A DNA stretch of 64,000 nt from Acholoe squamosa. Taxonomy: Eukaryota; Annelida; Polychaeta; Phyllodocida; Polynoidae. Under the pieces are notes generated by a model that saw only the letters and a list, made by a program, of their open reading frames with translations, was not told where the DNA came from and searched no databases. The translations under genes and the position numbers were made by a program. Location of the stretch: positions 22,108,854 through 22,172,853 of the forward strand of contig OX439036.1 of the NCBI GenBank assembly GCA_949317995.1, written 5' to 3'. Position 1 is the first letter of the stretch. The number at the start of each line of letters is the position of its first letter. Of the stretch, positions 46,101 to 48,104 are shown piece after piece.

Positions 46101-48062
46101 CATCATGGTGACTACTTGAAATGGAGGCATCATTTCATCCTTAAGGTGCTAACAGAGAAATGTTGGTGTTATGTATCACATTATAATGCCCTCCTTAACA
46201 TCCAAGGTCATCAACTAGGATATATCGCGGATGGTAGTGATGCAACTTTATGGAAGAAGTGAAATGAAGAGAAAATCTCTCTTCTCAAGTGTACAACTGG
46301 GTAAGGGTTCTCTTATTTAAGCAAATAATCGTTGAGAAAATGGGTATGGCTGAAGCTGAAGATTTATGTATGGATGTGGACTTGAGTATGCTGTCCCATC
46401 CCTATTTTACTAAGGGGCAACTCTGCTTGATCGACCGACGGGCTACTTTTTTTTTTTTTTATTATATATACATATATAGGTGTTATCTGCCTAGATTTAA
46501 ATTATTCTCTACTGATATCTGACCTATACCTGAGGGCAGACTGCCATAGAGAAATCGATTTCCCACAGCTATCTACCAGGGGCGTAGGGTATGCGGTGGC
46601 AGGGGGCACAGAGGAGGGGTTGGGGTGAATATATTTGCCCCCCTCTCCCCTCCAAAATAAAATAAAAGGTCAGACCCAATATTCATGTACATATCTCAGA
46701 CACAATGTTCACAGAAAAACCCGAAGGGTTACCTATCGTATCGAAAAGAATAGTATAGGTTCTATCAAAGCTTCTTGATATCGATGTGGATCGATATGGT
46801 AAAGAAGGATGGAAAACGGGGACTAGCCACTTGGCTCTAAAACCAGAAGTTGCAGTGTCCAATGACCACGCAATGGCCTTAGTATGGACGCCCAGTGGGA
46901 CCGCCATTGCTTGATCGGGTGAATGTATCTGCGAGATAAGCATTGATAACATCCAGTATCATGATGACCATTAGTTGTATAATGTACCCAAAAGATTATG
47001 AAGTGAATACATCAAAATAGTTGATAATACATTGTGTTTGCTTCCTATATCCTCACATGAACCCCCTCCCCGCCACCTATGTGCCTTCCCATCAAGAGTG
47101 TTTCATACAGGGCTGTCTACAACTAAGGGACCATTTGTACTGCATATGCTTCATGTCTCATTCTTCAACATTCAAATGGATATTACAATGTCTCATTATT
47201 ACCAGATATCCACCTAAATGAGAGTATCTCTGGATATAGACATATAGTACTGGGACGTCTGGCATGCTCTCCCACTTGGCATAAAAACGTGTGTTGTTTT
47301 TTTTTACGTTAAAAAAACGTTTTTATTGGTTTCCCTATTGGTTATTTGGTTGAAAATTGGTTTAAAAAAACGTTTAAAAACGTTTTTTGCCAAGTGGGCT
47401 GTTTATCACTAAGCATATGCAGCCTTTTCTTTCGGCCCCATATTTGGGCCTCACTAGCCCACTTAAAAGGGTCTATTTCTCCTCTTTCCTATCCCCTCAG
47501 GATGTGTGTGGTGCACATATGCGTGGGCACTGACACATTCCTCTGTGGAATTGTGTAATGTAGTTCTTGCCATGAATATGACCTTAGCTGTCGAAATGGC
47601 GTTAAACCTCTATTACTCACTCACTCACTCGGCTCCATATTTCCTTCGCCCAATTATAAAGGCTGCATGATGCTTCAGGTTTGTGTTCCCTTGTCGCCTT
47701 GATGCTTCAATGCAGTTTTGGTGAGTCTACTCACCATCACTACACAACCCGTCAGGAGTGCACCAACTCCACACATTCAGCATAATGTGTCACTGGTTAT
47801 AGTATGTAGCCGTTTATACCACGATACCGCTACTTTCAGTGCTGTTATTTTGCCGTGCATTATCAGAGCATAAATAGGCACAAGTGCTTTTTTAGGATTT
47901 TTTGAGTTCCATGATATCTATTATATATTTCATTATTATAGTTATCAGTAGGCGCTACATTCGTACACCAAGACGACTAAAGGACATAATGTATTCAATA
48001 TATGTGGTCCTTGTGGGTTAAGATAGAGGATGAGATGTGACACTTACCCCTGGGTCCTCCAT
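2912..48062 (-). CDS. SLC4A2/3-like: SLC4 anion exchanger (AE2/AE3-like), 27 coding exons, whole gene model
   Basis: This is a plasma-membrane, sodium-independent Cl-/HCO3- exchanger of the SLC4 family, which regulates cell pH and volume. The joined exons give 1412 residues, against about 1240 in vertebrate AE2/AE3. The extra length is in the N-terminal extension and in a linker of about 150 residues. Order: charged extension 1-395; cytoplasmic domain about 396-502 and 662-790; transport domain about 850-1385; acidic tail. Visible signatures are [81 protein letters not shown] and [10 protein letters not shown]. Residues matching human AE1 E681, R730 and K851 are E1184, R1230 and K1351. All splice sites are GT-AG and the total length is divisible by three. 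Family assignment is very secure; AE2 versus AE3 is not decided. Cassette exons 6, 12 and 14 are the weakest parts of the model. Confidence 0.96.
3350..3523 (-). CDS. SLC4A2/3-like: Exon 26: TM13-TM14, residues 1328-1385
   Basis: Acceptor CTTACAG and donor GTAGGT; phase 0 on both sides (174 nt). It encodes [40 protein letters not shown] and [18 protein letters not shown]1351 in WVVKST matches K851 of human AE1, and its distance from the conserved arginine is 121 residues, as in AE1. Confidence 0.98.
3899..4068 (-). CDS. SLC4A2/3-like: Exon 25: TM12 region, residues 1271-1327
   Basis: Acceptor TTGTACAG and donor GTGAGT; phase 1 in, phase 0 out. It encodes [40 protein letters not shown] and [16 protein letters not shown]. 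It matches the family block [29 protein letters not shown] with the PxKHHPxxxYVxKV segment after it. Confidence 0.98.
4518..4762 (-). CDS. SLC4A2/3-like: Exon 24: TM9-TM11 with conserved arginine, residues 1189-1271
   Basis: Acceptor ATACCAG and donor GTAAGG; phase 2 in, phase 1 out. It encodes [40 protein letters not shown] and [20 protein letters not shown]. The arginine of ATVRSVSH (R1230) corresponds to R730 of human AE1, at the anion site. The [12 protein letters not shown] loop is strongly conserved in the family. Confidence 0.98.
4942..5031. mobile_element. Pogo-like MITE fragment
   Basis: TACCGAAATCTCCCGCATAT with ATAAGACGCATCTTATGTGC and GCGCCTTATAGAATC. Only part of the element is recognisable. 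Confidence 0.65.
5211..5377 (-). CDS. SLC4A2/3-like: Exon 23: TM8-TM9 with conserved glutamate, residues 1134-1189
   Basis: Acceptor TTTAACAG and donor GTAAAT; phase 0 in, phase 2 out. It encodes [40 protein letters not shown] and [16 protein letters not shown]. The glutamate in ESQIT (E1184) matches human AE1 E681, which controls proton-coupled anion translocation. The [10 protein letters not shown] segment resembles AE2/AE3 more than AE1. Confidence 0.98.
5686..5738. repeat. (AT)n microsatellite in intron 22
   Basis: Uninterrupted AT dinucleotide repeat in the intron between exons 22 and 23. Confidence 0.97.
6221..6310 (-). CDS. SLC4A2/3-like: Exon 22: TM7-TM8 region, residues 1104-1133
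   Basis: Acceptor TTTACAG and donor GTATGT; phase 0 on both sides (90 nt). It encodes [20 protein letters not shown], then YLIDETYTQ, matching RRxIGDFGIPISIxxMVLxDxxIxDTYTQ of the family. The exon is symmetric, but skipping it would delete a membrane span. Confidence 0.98.
6679..6969 (-). CDS. SLC4A2/3-like: Exon 21: extracellular loop with four N-glycosylation sequons, then TM6, residues 1007-1103
   Basis: Acceptor TATTGCAG and donor GTGAGT; phase 0 on both sides (291 nt). The first 70 residues form the long extracellular loop typical of AE2/AE3. Four sequons (NLT, NIT, NAS, NMT) lie at N1029, N1033, N1044 and N1052, within 24 residues. [20 protein letters not shown] and [12 protein letters not shown] follow, matching the family TM6 block closely. 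The loop itself is unconserved, as expected. Confidence 0.97.
7053..7347. mobile_element. Pogo-like MITE, complete copy
   Basis: 295 bp between TA dinucleotides, with terminal inverted repeats starting CCGTAATCTTCCGCGTATAA and ending with the inverse (GAGAGATTACGG). Extra ATAAGACGC motifs lie inside in both orientations. TA flanks and such TIRs suggest a Tc1/mariner-pogo non-autonomous element. There is no transposase. Confidence 0.82.
7452..7579. repeat. 17-bp perfect inverted repeat pair in intron 20
   Basis: AGTCAGTTTCCGGTCTG at 7452 and its exact complement ending at 7579, with 94 bp between. Probably the ends of a short element. Confidence 0.85.
7878..8072 (-). CDS. SLC4A2/3-like: Exon 20: TM4-TM5, residues 942-1006
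   Basis: Acceptor CACATAG and donor GTAAGC; phase 0 on both sides (195 nt). It encodes [20 protein letters not shown], then [20 protein letters not shown] and [12 protein letters not shown]. The last motif is the family FIYETFxKLxK, whose lysine is the stilbene-reactive position in human AE1 (family knowledge). Confidence 0.98.
8287..8435 (-). CDS. SLC4A2/3-like: Exon 19: TM2-TM3 of the transport domain, residues 892-941
   Basis: Acceptor AATAATAG and donor GTAAGG; phase 1 in, phase 0 out. It encodes [39 protein letters not shown] and GLYQ. The MGVSEL, AQPLLxVGFSGPLLVFEE-type motif is diagnostic for SLC4 exchangers and lines the substrate site. Confidence 0.98.
8759..8959 (-). CDS. SLC4A2/3-like: Exon 18: pre-membrane segment and TM1, residues 825-892
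   Basis: Acceptor CTTTTAG and donor GTGAGT; phase 1 on both sides (201 nt). It encodes [38 protein letters not shown] and [20 protein letters not shown]. The last part is the conserved first transmembrane helix of the SLC4 transport domain, including the SPAITFGG motif. Confidence 0.98.
9191..9380 (-). CDS. SLC4A2/3-like: Exon 17: end of cytoplasmic domain, residues 762-825
   Basis: Acceptor TTTTGTAG and donor GTAAGA; phase 0 in, phase 1 out. It encodes [40 protein letters not shown] and a basic helix ending KKKPP. It matches the family block FHxxAYxAxxRxDLLxAIxxFLDxSIVxPPxExE. The basic tail leads towards the first membrane span. Confidence 0.97.
9678..9977 (-). CDS. SLC4A2/3-like: Exon 16: Band 3 cytoplasmic domain core, residues 662-761
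   Basis: Acceptor CCAGCAG and donor GTGAGG; phase 0 on both sides (300 nt). It encodes [52 protein letters not shown] and [16 protein letters not shown]. These match the family motifs LEKIPxxAEATVVLVGxVxFL, EVPVPVRFLFxxLGP and YHExGRSxxTLM. The CAGCAG acceptor is a tandem NAGNAG site that could add or omit one glutamine. Confidence 0.97.
10652..10779 (-). CDS. SLC4A2/3-like: Exon 15: end of variable linker, residues 619-661
   Basis: Acceptor TTTTAAG and donor GTAGGA; phase 1 in, phase 0 out. It encodes [20 protein letters not shown], then [20 protein letters not shown] and MAE. It is hydrophilic and Lys/Asn-rich. The reading frame is open exactly between the two splice signals. Confidence 0.83.
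10905..11152. repeat. 31-bp G-rich minisatellite in intron 14
   Basis: About eight tandem units of roughly 31 bp built from GGAGGCAATGAGAGAGGGGG and CATTGAGGGAA. Lower-similarity units continue towards 11260. It gives repetitive open frames on the minus strand that are not genes. Confidence 0.93.
11722..11945. repeat. Imperfect tandem duplication with GAAA-rich ends
   Basis: Two diverged copies of about 110 bp in tandem. Each carries a segment like TTGTACTCGGTGTGTTGG followed by an AAAGAAAG-rich tract. Confidence 0.7.
13046..13156 (-). CDS. SLC4A2/3-like: Exon 14: optional linker exon, residues 582-619
   Basis: Acceptor GTTTGACAG and donor GTAACT; phase 1 on both sides (111 nt). It encodes [20 protein letters not shown], then [18 protein letters not shown]. 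The acceptor was chosen because only this AG gives an open phase-1 entry; AGs inside the exon give other phases. There is no homology support. It may be an alternative cassette; skipping it joins exon 13 to exon 15 in frame. Confidence 0.6.
13985..14094 (-). CDS. SLC4A2/3-like: Exon 13: Gly/Arg-rich linker exon, residues 545-582
   Basis: Acceptor CTTTCCTCCAG and donor GTGAGT; phase 2 in, phase 1 out. It encodes [20 protein letters not shown], then [17 protein letters not shown]. It is basic, flexible and unconserved. It is required to pass from phase 2 to phase 1 in the model. An AG two bases inside the start gives an alternative acceptor in another phase. Confidence 0.8.
15224..15325 (-). 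mobile_element. tRNA-derived SINE head
   Basis: On the minus strand: AGTAGCTCAGGGGTAGAGC (A box) and CCCAAGTTCAAGTCCCGG (B box), with an anticodon-like stem between them. The T-arm stem does not pair, so this is a SINE head or tRNA pseudogene rather than a working tRNA gene. Confidence 0.75.
15368..15464. mobile_element. Short inverted-repeat element with TAGGGGGCAGT ends
   Basis: TAGGGGGCAGTGATTACC at the left and GGGGAATTACTGCCCCTA at the right form imperfect terminal inverted repeats about 97 bp apart. It sits next to the 15.2-kb SINE. Confidence 0.6.
15889..16004. mobile_element. Pogo-like MITE, truncated copy
   Basis: Left end TACCGTAATCTCCCGCGTAT followed by AAGGCATCTCTTATACGCG and two further GCGTCTTATA motifs. 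The right terminus is missing where a different repeat begins. Confidence 0.78.
16041..16890. repeat. Inverted repeat arms flanking the LINE fragment
   Basis: The left arm (about 16041-16170) and the reverse complement of the right arm (about 16765-16890) share GAGGTGTGAACA, TAGAACTTGA, CTCCATTTGAGCA and TCATTGTGGTGTCATGTT. The arms are about 125 bp with substitutions, and about 600 bp separates them. Confidence 0.85.
16455..16640 (-). pseudogene. LINE (non-LTR retrotransposon) ORF2 C-terminal fragment
   Basis: On the minus strand an open stretch reads [40 protein letters not shown], then a stop. The C-x2-C-x7-H-x4-C arrangement followed by the C-terminus is the usual zinc-finger-like end of LINE ORF2 proteins. 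An upstream in-frame stop shows decay. It sits between inverted arms at about 16041-16170 and 16765-16890. Confidence 0.62.
16913..17100. mobile_element. Pogo-like MITE, variant copy
   Basis: Left end TACCCCATGTAGAAGGTGC and right end CTACACGAGAGATTATGGTA. The family motif TATAAGGCGC is replaced throughout by CTAGAAGGYGC-like forms (GCGCCTTCTACG), so this may be a subfamily with a shifted internal motif. Confidence 0.68.
17253..18070. repeat. 26-unit minisatellite with higher-order structure in intron 12
   Basis: Twenty-six units share the core ATAGGATGTCCTGTAGGTAC and differ in their tails: type A (33 bp, tail ACCTGGTGTGCCA), type B (31 bp, tail ACTTGGTGTCA) and type C (32 bp, tail ACTGGTATGCCC). 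The order ends in repeated C-B-C-B-A blocks of exactly 159 bp (starts at 17741, 17900 and 18059). Degenerate units trail to about 18320. Long open frames on both strands are by-products. Confidence 0.97.
19056..19124. repeat. (AT)n microsatellite in intron 12
   Basis: Uninterrupted AT dinucleotide repeat in the intron between exons 12 and 13, following ATGTATGT degenerate units. Confidence 0.97.
19433..19635. mobile_element. Pogo-like MITE, complete copy
   Basis: TA-CCGTAAACTCCCGCGTATAA at the left and CGCGGGAGATTACGG-TA at the right, with GCGTCTTATACG repeats inside. It is a clear copy of the same family, in the intron between exons 12 and 13. Confidence 0.85.
19700..19882. mobile_element. 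(GAGT)n-tailed interspersed repeat, copy 1
   Basis: The core TGTTTAACGCCATTTTGACA, TGTGCACCACACACATCC and CTTTTAAGTGGGCTAGGAAA is shared with four other copies in the window. A partial duplicate of its left part sits just upstream (19636-19699). Confidence 0.8.
20721..20780 (-). CDS. SLC4A2/3-like: Exon 12: 60-nt linker cassette, residues 525-545
   Basis: Acceptor ATGATCAG and donor GTAAGT; phase 2 on both sides. It encodes [20 protein letters not shown]. It is symmetric and lies in the unconserved linker, so it may be an alternative cassette. Leaving it out joins exon 11 to exon 13 without a frame change. Confidence 0.68.
21293..21531. mobile_element. PiggyBac-like MITE, diverged copy in intron 11
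   Basis: TAACCCCTTTAAGGATCAC at the left and CTTTTCTTTAAAGGATTA at the right. GCATGATGCATGAACACAGC and GCATGGCGCATTAATGC inside match the family. Confidence 0.65.
21644..22006. mobile_element. hAT-like MITE with CAGAGGTGCCAAGT ends
   Basis: Ends CAGAGGTGCCAAGTTGGTC and GTAGCACTTGGCACCTCTG are inverted, flanked by TTTATA on both sides. The interior contains AATCGTACTTTTTACGATT-like motifs in both orientations. A half copy lies at 22177-22205. No coding capacity. Confidence 0.78.
22310..22446. mobile_element. Pogo-like MITE remnant
   Basis: GGCACGGCTTATTGGCGG at the left and GCGGCTGATACGCAGAAATT then TACGGTA at the right. It is heavily diverged and assigned only by its right end and spacing. 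Further scraps of the family are at 58505-58545, 59098-59176 and 61001-61060. Confidence 0.45.
24448..24516 (-). CDS. SLC4A2/3-like: Exon 11: start of variable linker, residues 502-525
   Basis: Acceptor TTTTCAAG and donor GTAGGT; phase 2 on both sides (69 nt), so it could be skipped in frame. It encodes [20 protein letters not shown] followed by QDS. It corresponds to the family segment HxxxxxxFxRNxSxxxxxxLLG that follows the LLLKH motif, which supports constitutive use. Confidence 0.88.
24594..25255. repeat. Minisatellite of roughly 50-60 bp in intron 10
   Basis: About a dozen diverged units with the theme GATTCTGATTGGTCTCAG, then GCTAAGTCACATGAAGAA, then TATGATACTGGGAG. Two neighbouring units around 25040-25140 are almost identical, suggesting recent turnover. 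The 101-codon open frame across it is a repeat artefact. Confidence 0.93.
25292..25478. mobile_element. (GAGT)n-tailed interspersed repeat, copy 2 (opposite orientation)
   Basis: Starts GGGCTTCCCTAGCCCACTTA, contains GTGTGTGGTGCACATATGCG and ends TTACTCACTCACTCACT. It lies in intron 10, about 50 bp from exon 10. Confidence 0.85.
25528..25663 (-). CDS. SLC4A2/3-like: Exon 10: Band 3 cytoplasmic domain, residues 457-502
   Basis: Acceptor AACCAG and donor GTAAGT; phase 1 in, phase 2 out. It encodes [20 protein letters not shown], then [17 protein letters not shown] and KSLLLRHK. This matches the family block (LLDLxxxxLxGIAxxVVExM, then LLLKH). Reading through the donor would give a stop at once (CAT AAG TAA), which fixes the splice point. 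Confidence 0.97.
25977..26185. mobile_element. Pogo-like MITE, diverged copy in intron 9
   Basis: Left end TACCGTTAATCCTCGCGTAT, right end TATATGTGAGGATTTACAGTA-like, with GGACGCGTCTTATAC inside. It ends 11 bp before the donor side of exon 9. Confidence 0.75.
26197..26377 (-). CDS. SLC4A2/3-like: Exon 9: start of Band 3 cytoplasmic domain, residues 397-457
   Basis: Acceptor CTTTCAG and donor GTATAA (rather weak); phase 0 in, phase 1 out. It carries some of the best conserved cytoplasmic motifs of the AE subfamily: [31 protein letters not shown] and [20 protein letters not shown]. This core structures the dimeric cytoplasmic domain that binds regulators. Confidence 0.97.
27038..27150 (-). CDS. 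SLC4A2/3-like: Exon 8: basic segment leading into the cytoplasmic domain, residues 359-396
   Basis: Acceptor TCTTCAG and donor GTGAGT; phase 1 in, phase 0 out. It encodes [16 protein letters not shown], then [17 protein letters not shown]. The final PHE joins [10 protein letters not shown] in exon 9, matching the family pattern PHEVFVELNEL at the start of the conserved cytoplasmic domain. Confidence 0.93.
27451..27662 (-). CDS. SLC4A2/3-like: Exon 7: His-rich tract and acidic linker, residues 288-359
   Basis: Acceptor AATGCAG and donor GTAAGT; phase 2 in, phase 1 out. After [14 protein letters not shown] comes a tract of nine histidines and two arginines (residues 303-313), then [20 protein letters not shown] and a segment ending [10 protein letters not shown]. 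The DLDDM motif also occurs in vertebrate AE3 just before the conserved cytoplasmic domain, so the placement is good. The histidine tract is unusual and could bind metal or respond to pH (inference only). Confidence 0.9.
27995..28136. mobile_element. hAT-like MITE with CAGGGATGAAAG ends
   Basis: CAGGGATGAAAGTCACAGAG at the left and TAAACTTTCATCCCTG at the right, flanked by TAGAGA on both sides. 142 bp. Internal AAATCCCTGAAAT motifs recur. A related fragment is at 13655-13830. Confidence 0.75.
28198..28234 (-). CDS. SLC4A2/3-like: Exon 6: 37-nt exon, residues 276-288
   Basis: A short exon between TTTTTGTAG and GTAAGG, phase 1 in and phase 2 out, encoding [13 protein letters not shown] across its junctions. 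It is needed to bring the phase-1 end of exon 5 into the phase-2 start of exon 7. That requirement, together with good splice signals, is the support. Confidence 0.75.
28569..28767 (-). CDS. SLC4A2/3-like: Exon 5: N-terminal segment, residues 210-276
   Basis: Acceptor TTGTAG and donor GTGAGT; phase 0 in, phase 1 out. It starts [20 protein letters not shown], continues [20 protein letters not shown] and ends [13 protein letters not shown]. The Ser-Val-x-Phe-x-Leu-Gly ending resembles a short motif in the vertebrate AE2/AE3 N-terminus, which is family knowledge recalled rather than aligned. Confidence 0.85.
29021..29239 (-). CDS. SLC4A2/3-like: Exon 4: Ser/Thr/Glu/Pro-rich segment, residues 137-209
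   Basis: Acceptor AAACAG and donor GTATGT; phase 0 on both sides (219 nt), so skipping it would keep the frame. It is rich in Ser, Thr, Glu, Pro and Gly ([20 protein letters not shown], then [12 protein letters not shown] and [14 protein letters not shown]). It looks intrinsically disordered, with several possible SP/TP phosphorylation sites. Its frame, borders and acidic character fit the AE2/AE3 N-terminal extension, but there is no residue-level homology to cite. Confidence 0.85.
29698..29934. mobile_element. Pogo-like MITE, complete copy
   Basis: Left end TACCGTAAACTCCCGTGTAT, right end ACGTGGGAGATTACGGTA. The interior resembles the 19.4-kb copy, including GCGTCTTATACGAGGGGTAA. Confidence 0.85.
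30998..31241. mobile_element. Pogo-like MITE, complete copy
   Basis: Left end TACCGTAATATACTGCGTAT, right end CTACGCGAGACATTACGGTA, with interior GCGTCTTATACGCG motifs. It lies only about 1 kb from the 29.7-kb copy, in the same intron. Confidence 0.85.
31885..32130. mobile_element. PiggyBac-like MITE, complete copy
   Basis: TTAA-CCCTTTAAAGGCC at the left and GGCCTTTAAAGGG-TTAA at the right, with inner GCATGATGC and GGTGCATCATG inverted motifs. A TTAA target site and ends starting CCC are the piggyBac signature. 246 bp, no coding capacity. A 71-codon open frame here is incidental. Confidence 0.78.
32247..32312. repeat. Short tandem repeat TAAGAAATAAACTTAT
   Basis: Four imperfect units of 15-21 bp containing AAGAAATAAACT, in the intron between exons 3 and 4. 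Confidence 0.9.
32525..32730 (-). CDS. SLC4A2/3-like: Exon 3: His/basic-rich N-terminal segment, residues 68-136
   Basis: Acceptor TTACAG and donor GTAAGT; phase 1 in, phase 0 out. It encodes [17 protein letters not shown], then a strongly basic tract ([23 protein letters not shown]), then an acidic end (SETDSEEE). Vertebrate AE2 and AE3 have the same order at this point: a His-rich block, a Lys/Arg block and an acidic block. This is the best evidence that the AE2/AE3-type N-terminus is really present. Confidence 0.9.
32731..34610 (-). other. Intron 2 (1.9 kb)
   Basis: Between exons 2 and 3. AT-rich, with a GCCTGCAGAA-containing short repeat near 32810-32940. The 112-codon plus-strand frame at 33974-34312 has no recognisable domain. 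Confidence 0.5.
34611..34797 (-). CDS. SLC4A2/3-like: Exon 2: N-terminal extension, residues 6-68
   Basis: Acceptor CAG at 34800-34798 and donor GTAAGA; phase 0 in, phase 1 out. It encodes [11 protein letters not shown], then an acidic stretch ([12 protein letters not shown]) and [19 protein letters not shown]. The composition matches the poorly conserved, charged cytoplasmic N-terminus of AE2/AE3. I see no recognised domain. Confidence 0.82.
35413..36507. mobile_element. AACGTT-rich inverted-repeat element, long copy
   Basis: Begins CCCACTCGGCATGAAAACGT and ends ACGTCTTTTTTGTCAAGTAG followed by GTGG, which is the inverse of the 47.3-kb copy's start. The last 370 bp are packed with AACGTTTTT/AAAAACGTT-like motifs in both orientations. 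About 1.1 kb, no open frame of note. Intron 1. Confidence 0.62.
37091..37648 (+). other. 185-codon open frame in intron 1, unassigned
   Basis: This is the longest non-repetitive open frame in the window. The nominal first ATG-like codon is weak, the start is hydrophobic, and the middle reads [15 protein letters not shown]-like sequence with many Ser, Thr and Cys. I recognise no domain. It might be a remnant of a mobile-element gene, a nested gene, or chance. Confidence 0.2.
39670..39860. mobile_element. (GAGT)n-tailed interspersed repeat, copy 3
   Basis: Same start (GGGCTTCCCTAGACCACTTA), the GTGTGTGGTGCACATATACG core and a TTACTCACTCACTCG end. Intron 1. Confidence 0.85.
41089..41220. mobile_element. 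hAT-like MITE with CAGTGGCGGATCC ends
   Basis: Left end CAGTGGCGGATCCAGGATC and right end CTAAATCCACCACTG are inverted. A poly(G) run follows the left end. The same end type occurs singly near 40031 and 46577, pointing to degraded relatives. No target duplication is visible. Confidence 0.6.
41983..42113. repeat. Hairpin element with 50-bp imperfect arms
   Basis: The left arm starts CTGGAAAATCAGAAACTCGT and the right arm ends GAGTTTCGGATCTTCCAG, with TCAGGTTGACA/TGTCAACCTGA near the loop. The right arm reappears as a 64-bp direct copy at 43440-43503. Confidence 0.85.
42170..43380. repeat. CAGTAG-dense block in intron 1
   Basis: Dozens of CAGTAG, ACTACTG, TACTGA and GCTGCTA-type motifs in both orientations across 1.2 kb, lying between the direct copies of the hairpin right arm. 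The tRNA-like sequence at 42877 is embedded in it. Confidence 0.7.
42877..42956 (+). mobile_element. tRNA-like SINE head or tRNA pseudogene
   Basis: GGGGTGGTGGCTCAGGGGGC carries an A box and CCCAAGTTCAAATCCAGC a B box. The end GGACCACC can pair with the start GGTGG. Arms are imperfect. It sits inside the CAGTAG-rich block in intron 1. Confidence 0.6.
44050..44258. mobile_element. Pogo-like MITE, diverged copy in intron 1
   Basis: Left end TACCGCGTGTATAAGGCGG and right end GCGCCTTATACGAGAAGTAC followed by TACAGT. The ends are weakly preserved. Confidence 0.6.
44677..44857. mobile_element. (GAGT)n-tailed interspersed repeat, copy 4
   Basis: Begins GAGTGAGTGAGTAATAGATG and ends AAGTGGGCTAGGGAGGCCC; inverse orientation to copies 2, 3 and 5. 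Intron 1. Confidence 0.85.
44917..44989. mobile_element. PiggyBac-like MITE, short remnant
   Basis: CAACCCTGTAAAGTTGGCAT at the left and ATTCTTAAATGGTTAAG at the right with ATAATGCATTAATGTGC inside. It looks internally deleted. Partial relatives lie at 14984-15085, 41889-41975 and 56090-56198. Confidence 0.5.
45425..45590. repeat. GGAAGG-type simple repeat in intron 1
   Basis: Degenerate (GAAGGAAG)n with interspersed GCACAGAA and GCAAAGAA, purine-rich on the plus strand. It explains the Phe/Leu/Ser/Pro open frames seen on the minus strand. Confidence 0.9.
47271..47398. mobile_element. AACGTT-rich inverted-repeat element, short copy
   Basis: CCCACTTGGCATAAAAACGT and ACGTTTTTTGCCAAGTGGG are near-perfect terminal inverted repeats. 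The 128 bp hold about six AACGTTT motifs. Confidence 0.8.
47445..47631. mobile_element. (GAGT)n-tailed interspersed repeat, copy 5
   Basis: Starts GGGCCTCACTAGCCCACTTA, contains GTGTGTGGTGCACATATGCG and ends in ACTCACTCACTCACTC. It lies directly beside an AACGTT-rich element. No clear pol III boxes are seen; a simple-repeat tail suggests a retroposon (SINE-like), but this is inference. Confidence 0.82.
48048..48062 (-). CDS. SLC4A2/3-like: Exon 1: start codon and residues 1-5 (MEDPG)
   Basis: The start lies in an optimal context (ACCATGG), with an in-frame TAA 15 nt upstream. The exon reads MEDPG and ends at GTAAGT in phase 0, which fits the phase-0 acceptor of exon 2. Thirty nt upstream of the ATG is a strong 3' splice site (pyrimidine tract then TTGTAG; first exon base 48092). 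This exon is therefore probably 48048..48092, with a short leader and at least one untranslated exon further upstream. Because the coding part is only 15 nt and lies 13 kb from exon 2, the link rests on phase, context and splice sites rather than on homology. Confidence 0.68.
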
Positions 48063-48092
48063 GGTGACAAGTATTTATGCTACTAGAAGATA

Positions 48093-48104
48093 CTACAAGA
48101 GGAG
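48093..48104 (-). promoter_or_regulatory. Strong 3' splice site upstream of the start codon
   Basis: On the minus strand a pyrimidine tract CTCCTCTTGTAG ends 30 nt before the ATG. This suggests that the translation start is not in the first transcript exon and that the promoter is further upstream. Confidence 0.5.

Larger units (their letters stand above)
34798..48047 (-). other. Intron 1 (about 13 kb)
   Basis: Between exons 1 and 2. It holds the AACGTT element, the 185-codon frame, three (GAGT)n-tailed repeats, the hairpin and CAGTAG block, a tRNA-like sequence, pogo-like and piggyBac-like elements and a GGAA repeat. Between these I see no supported exon. Confidence 0.6.
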
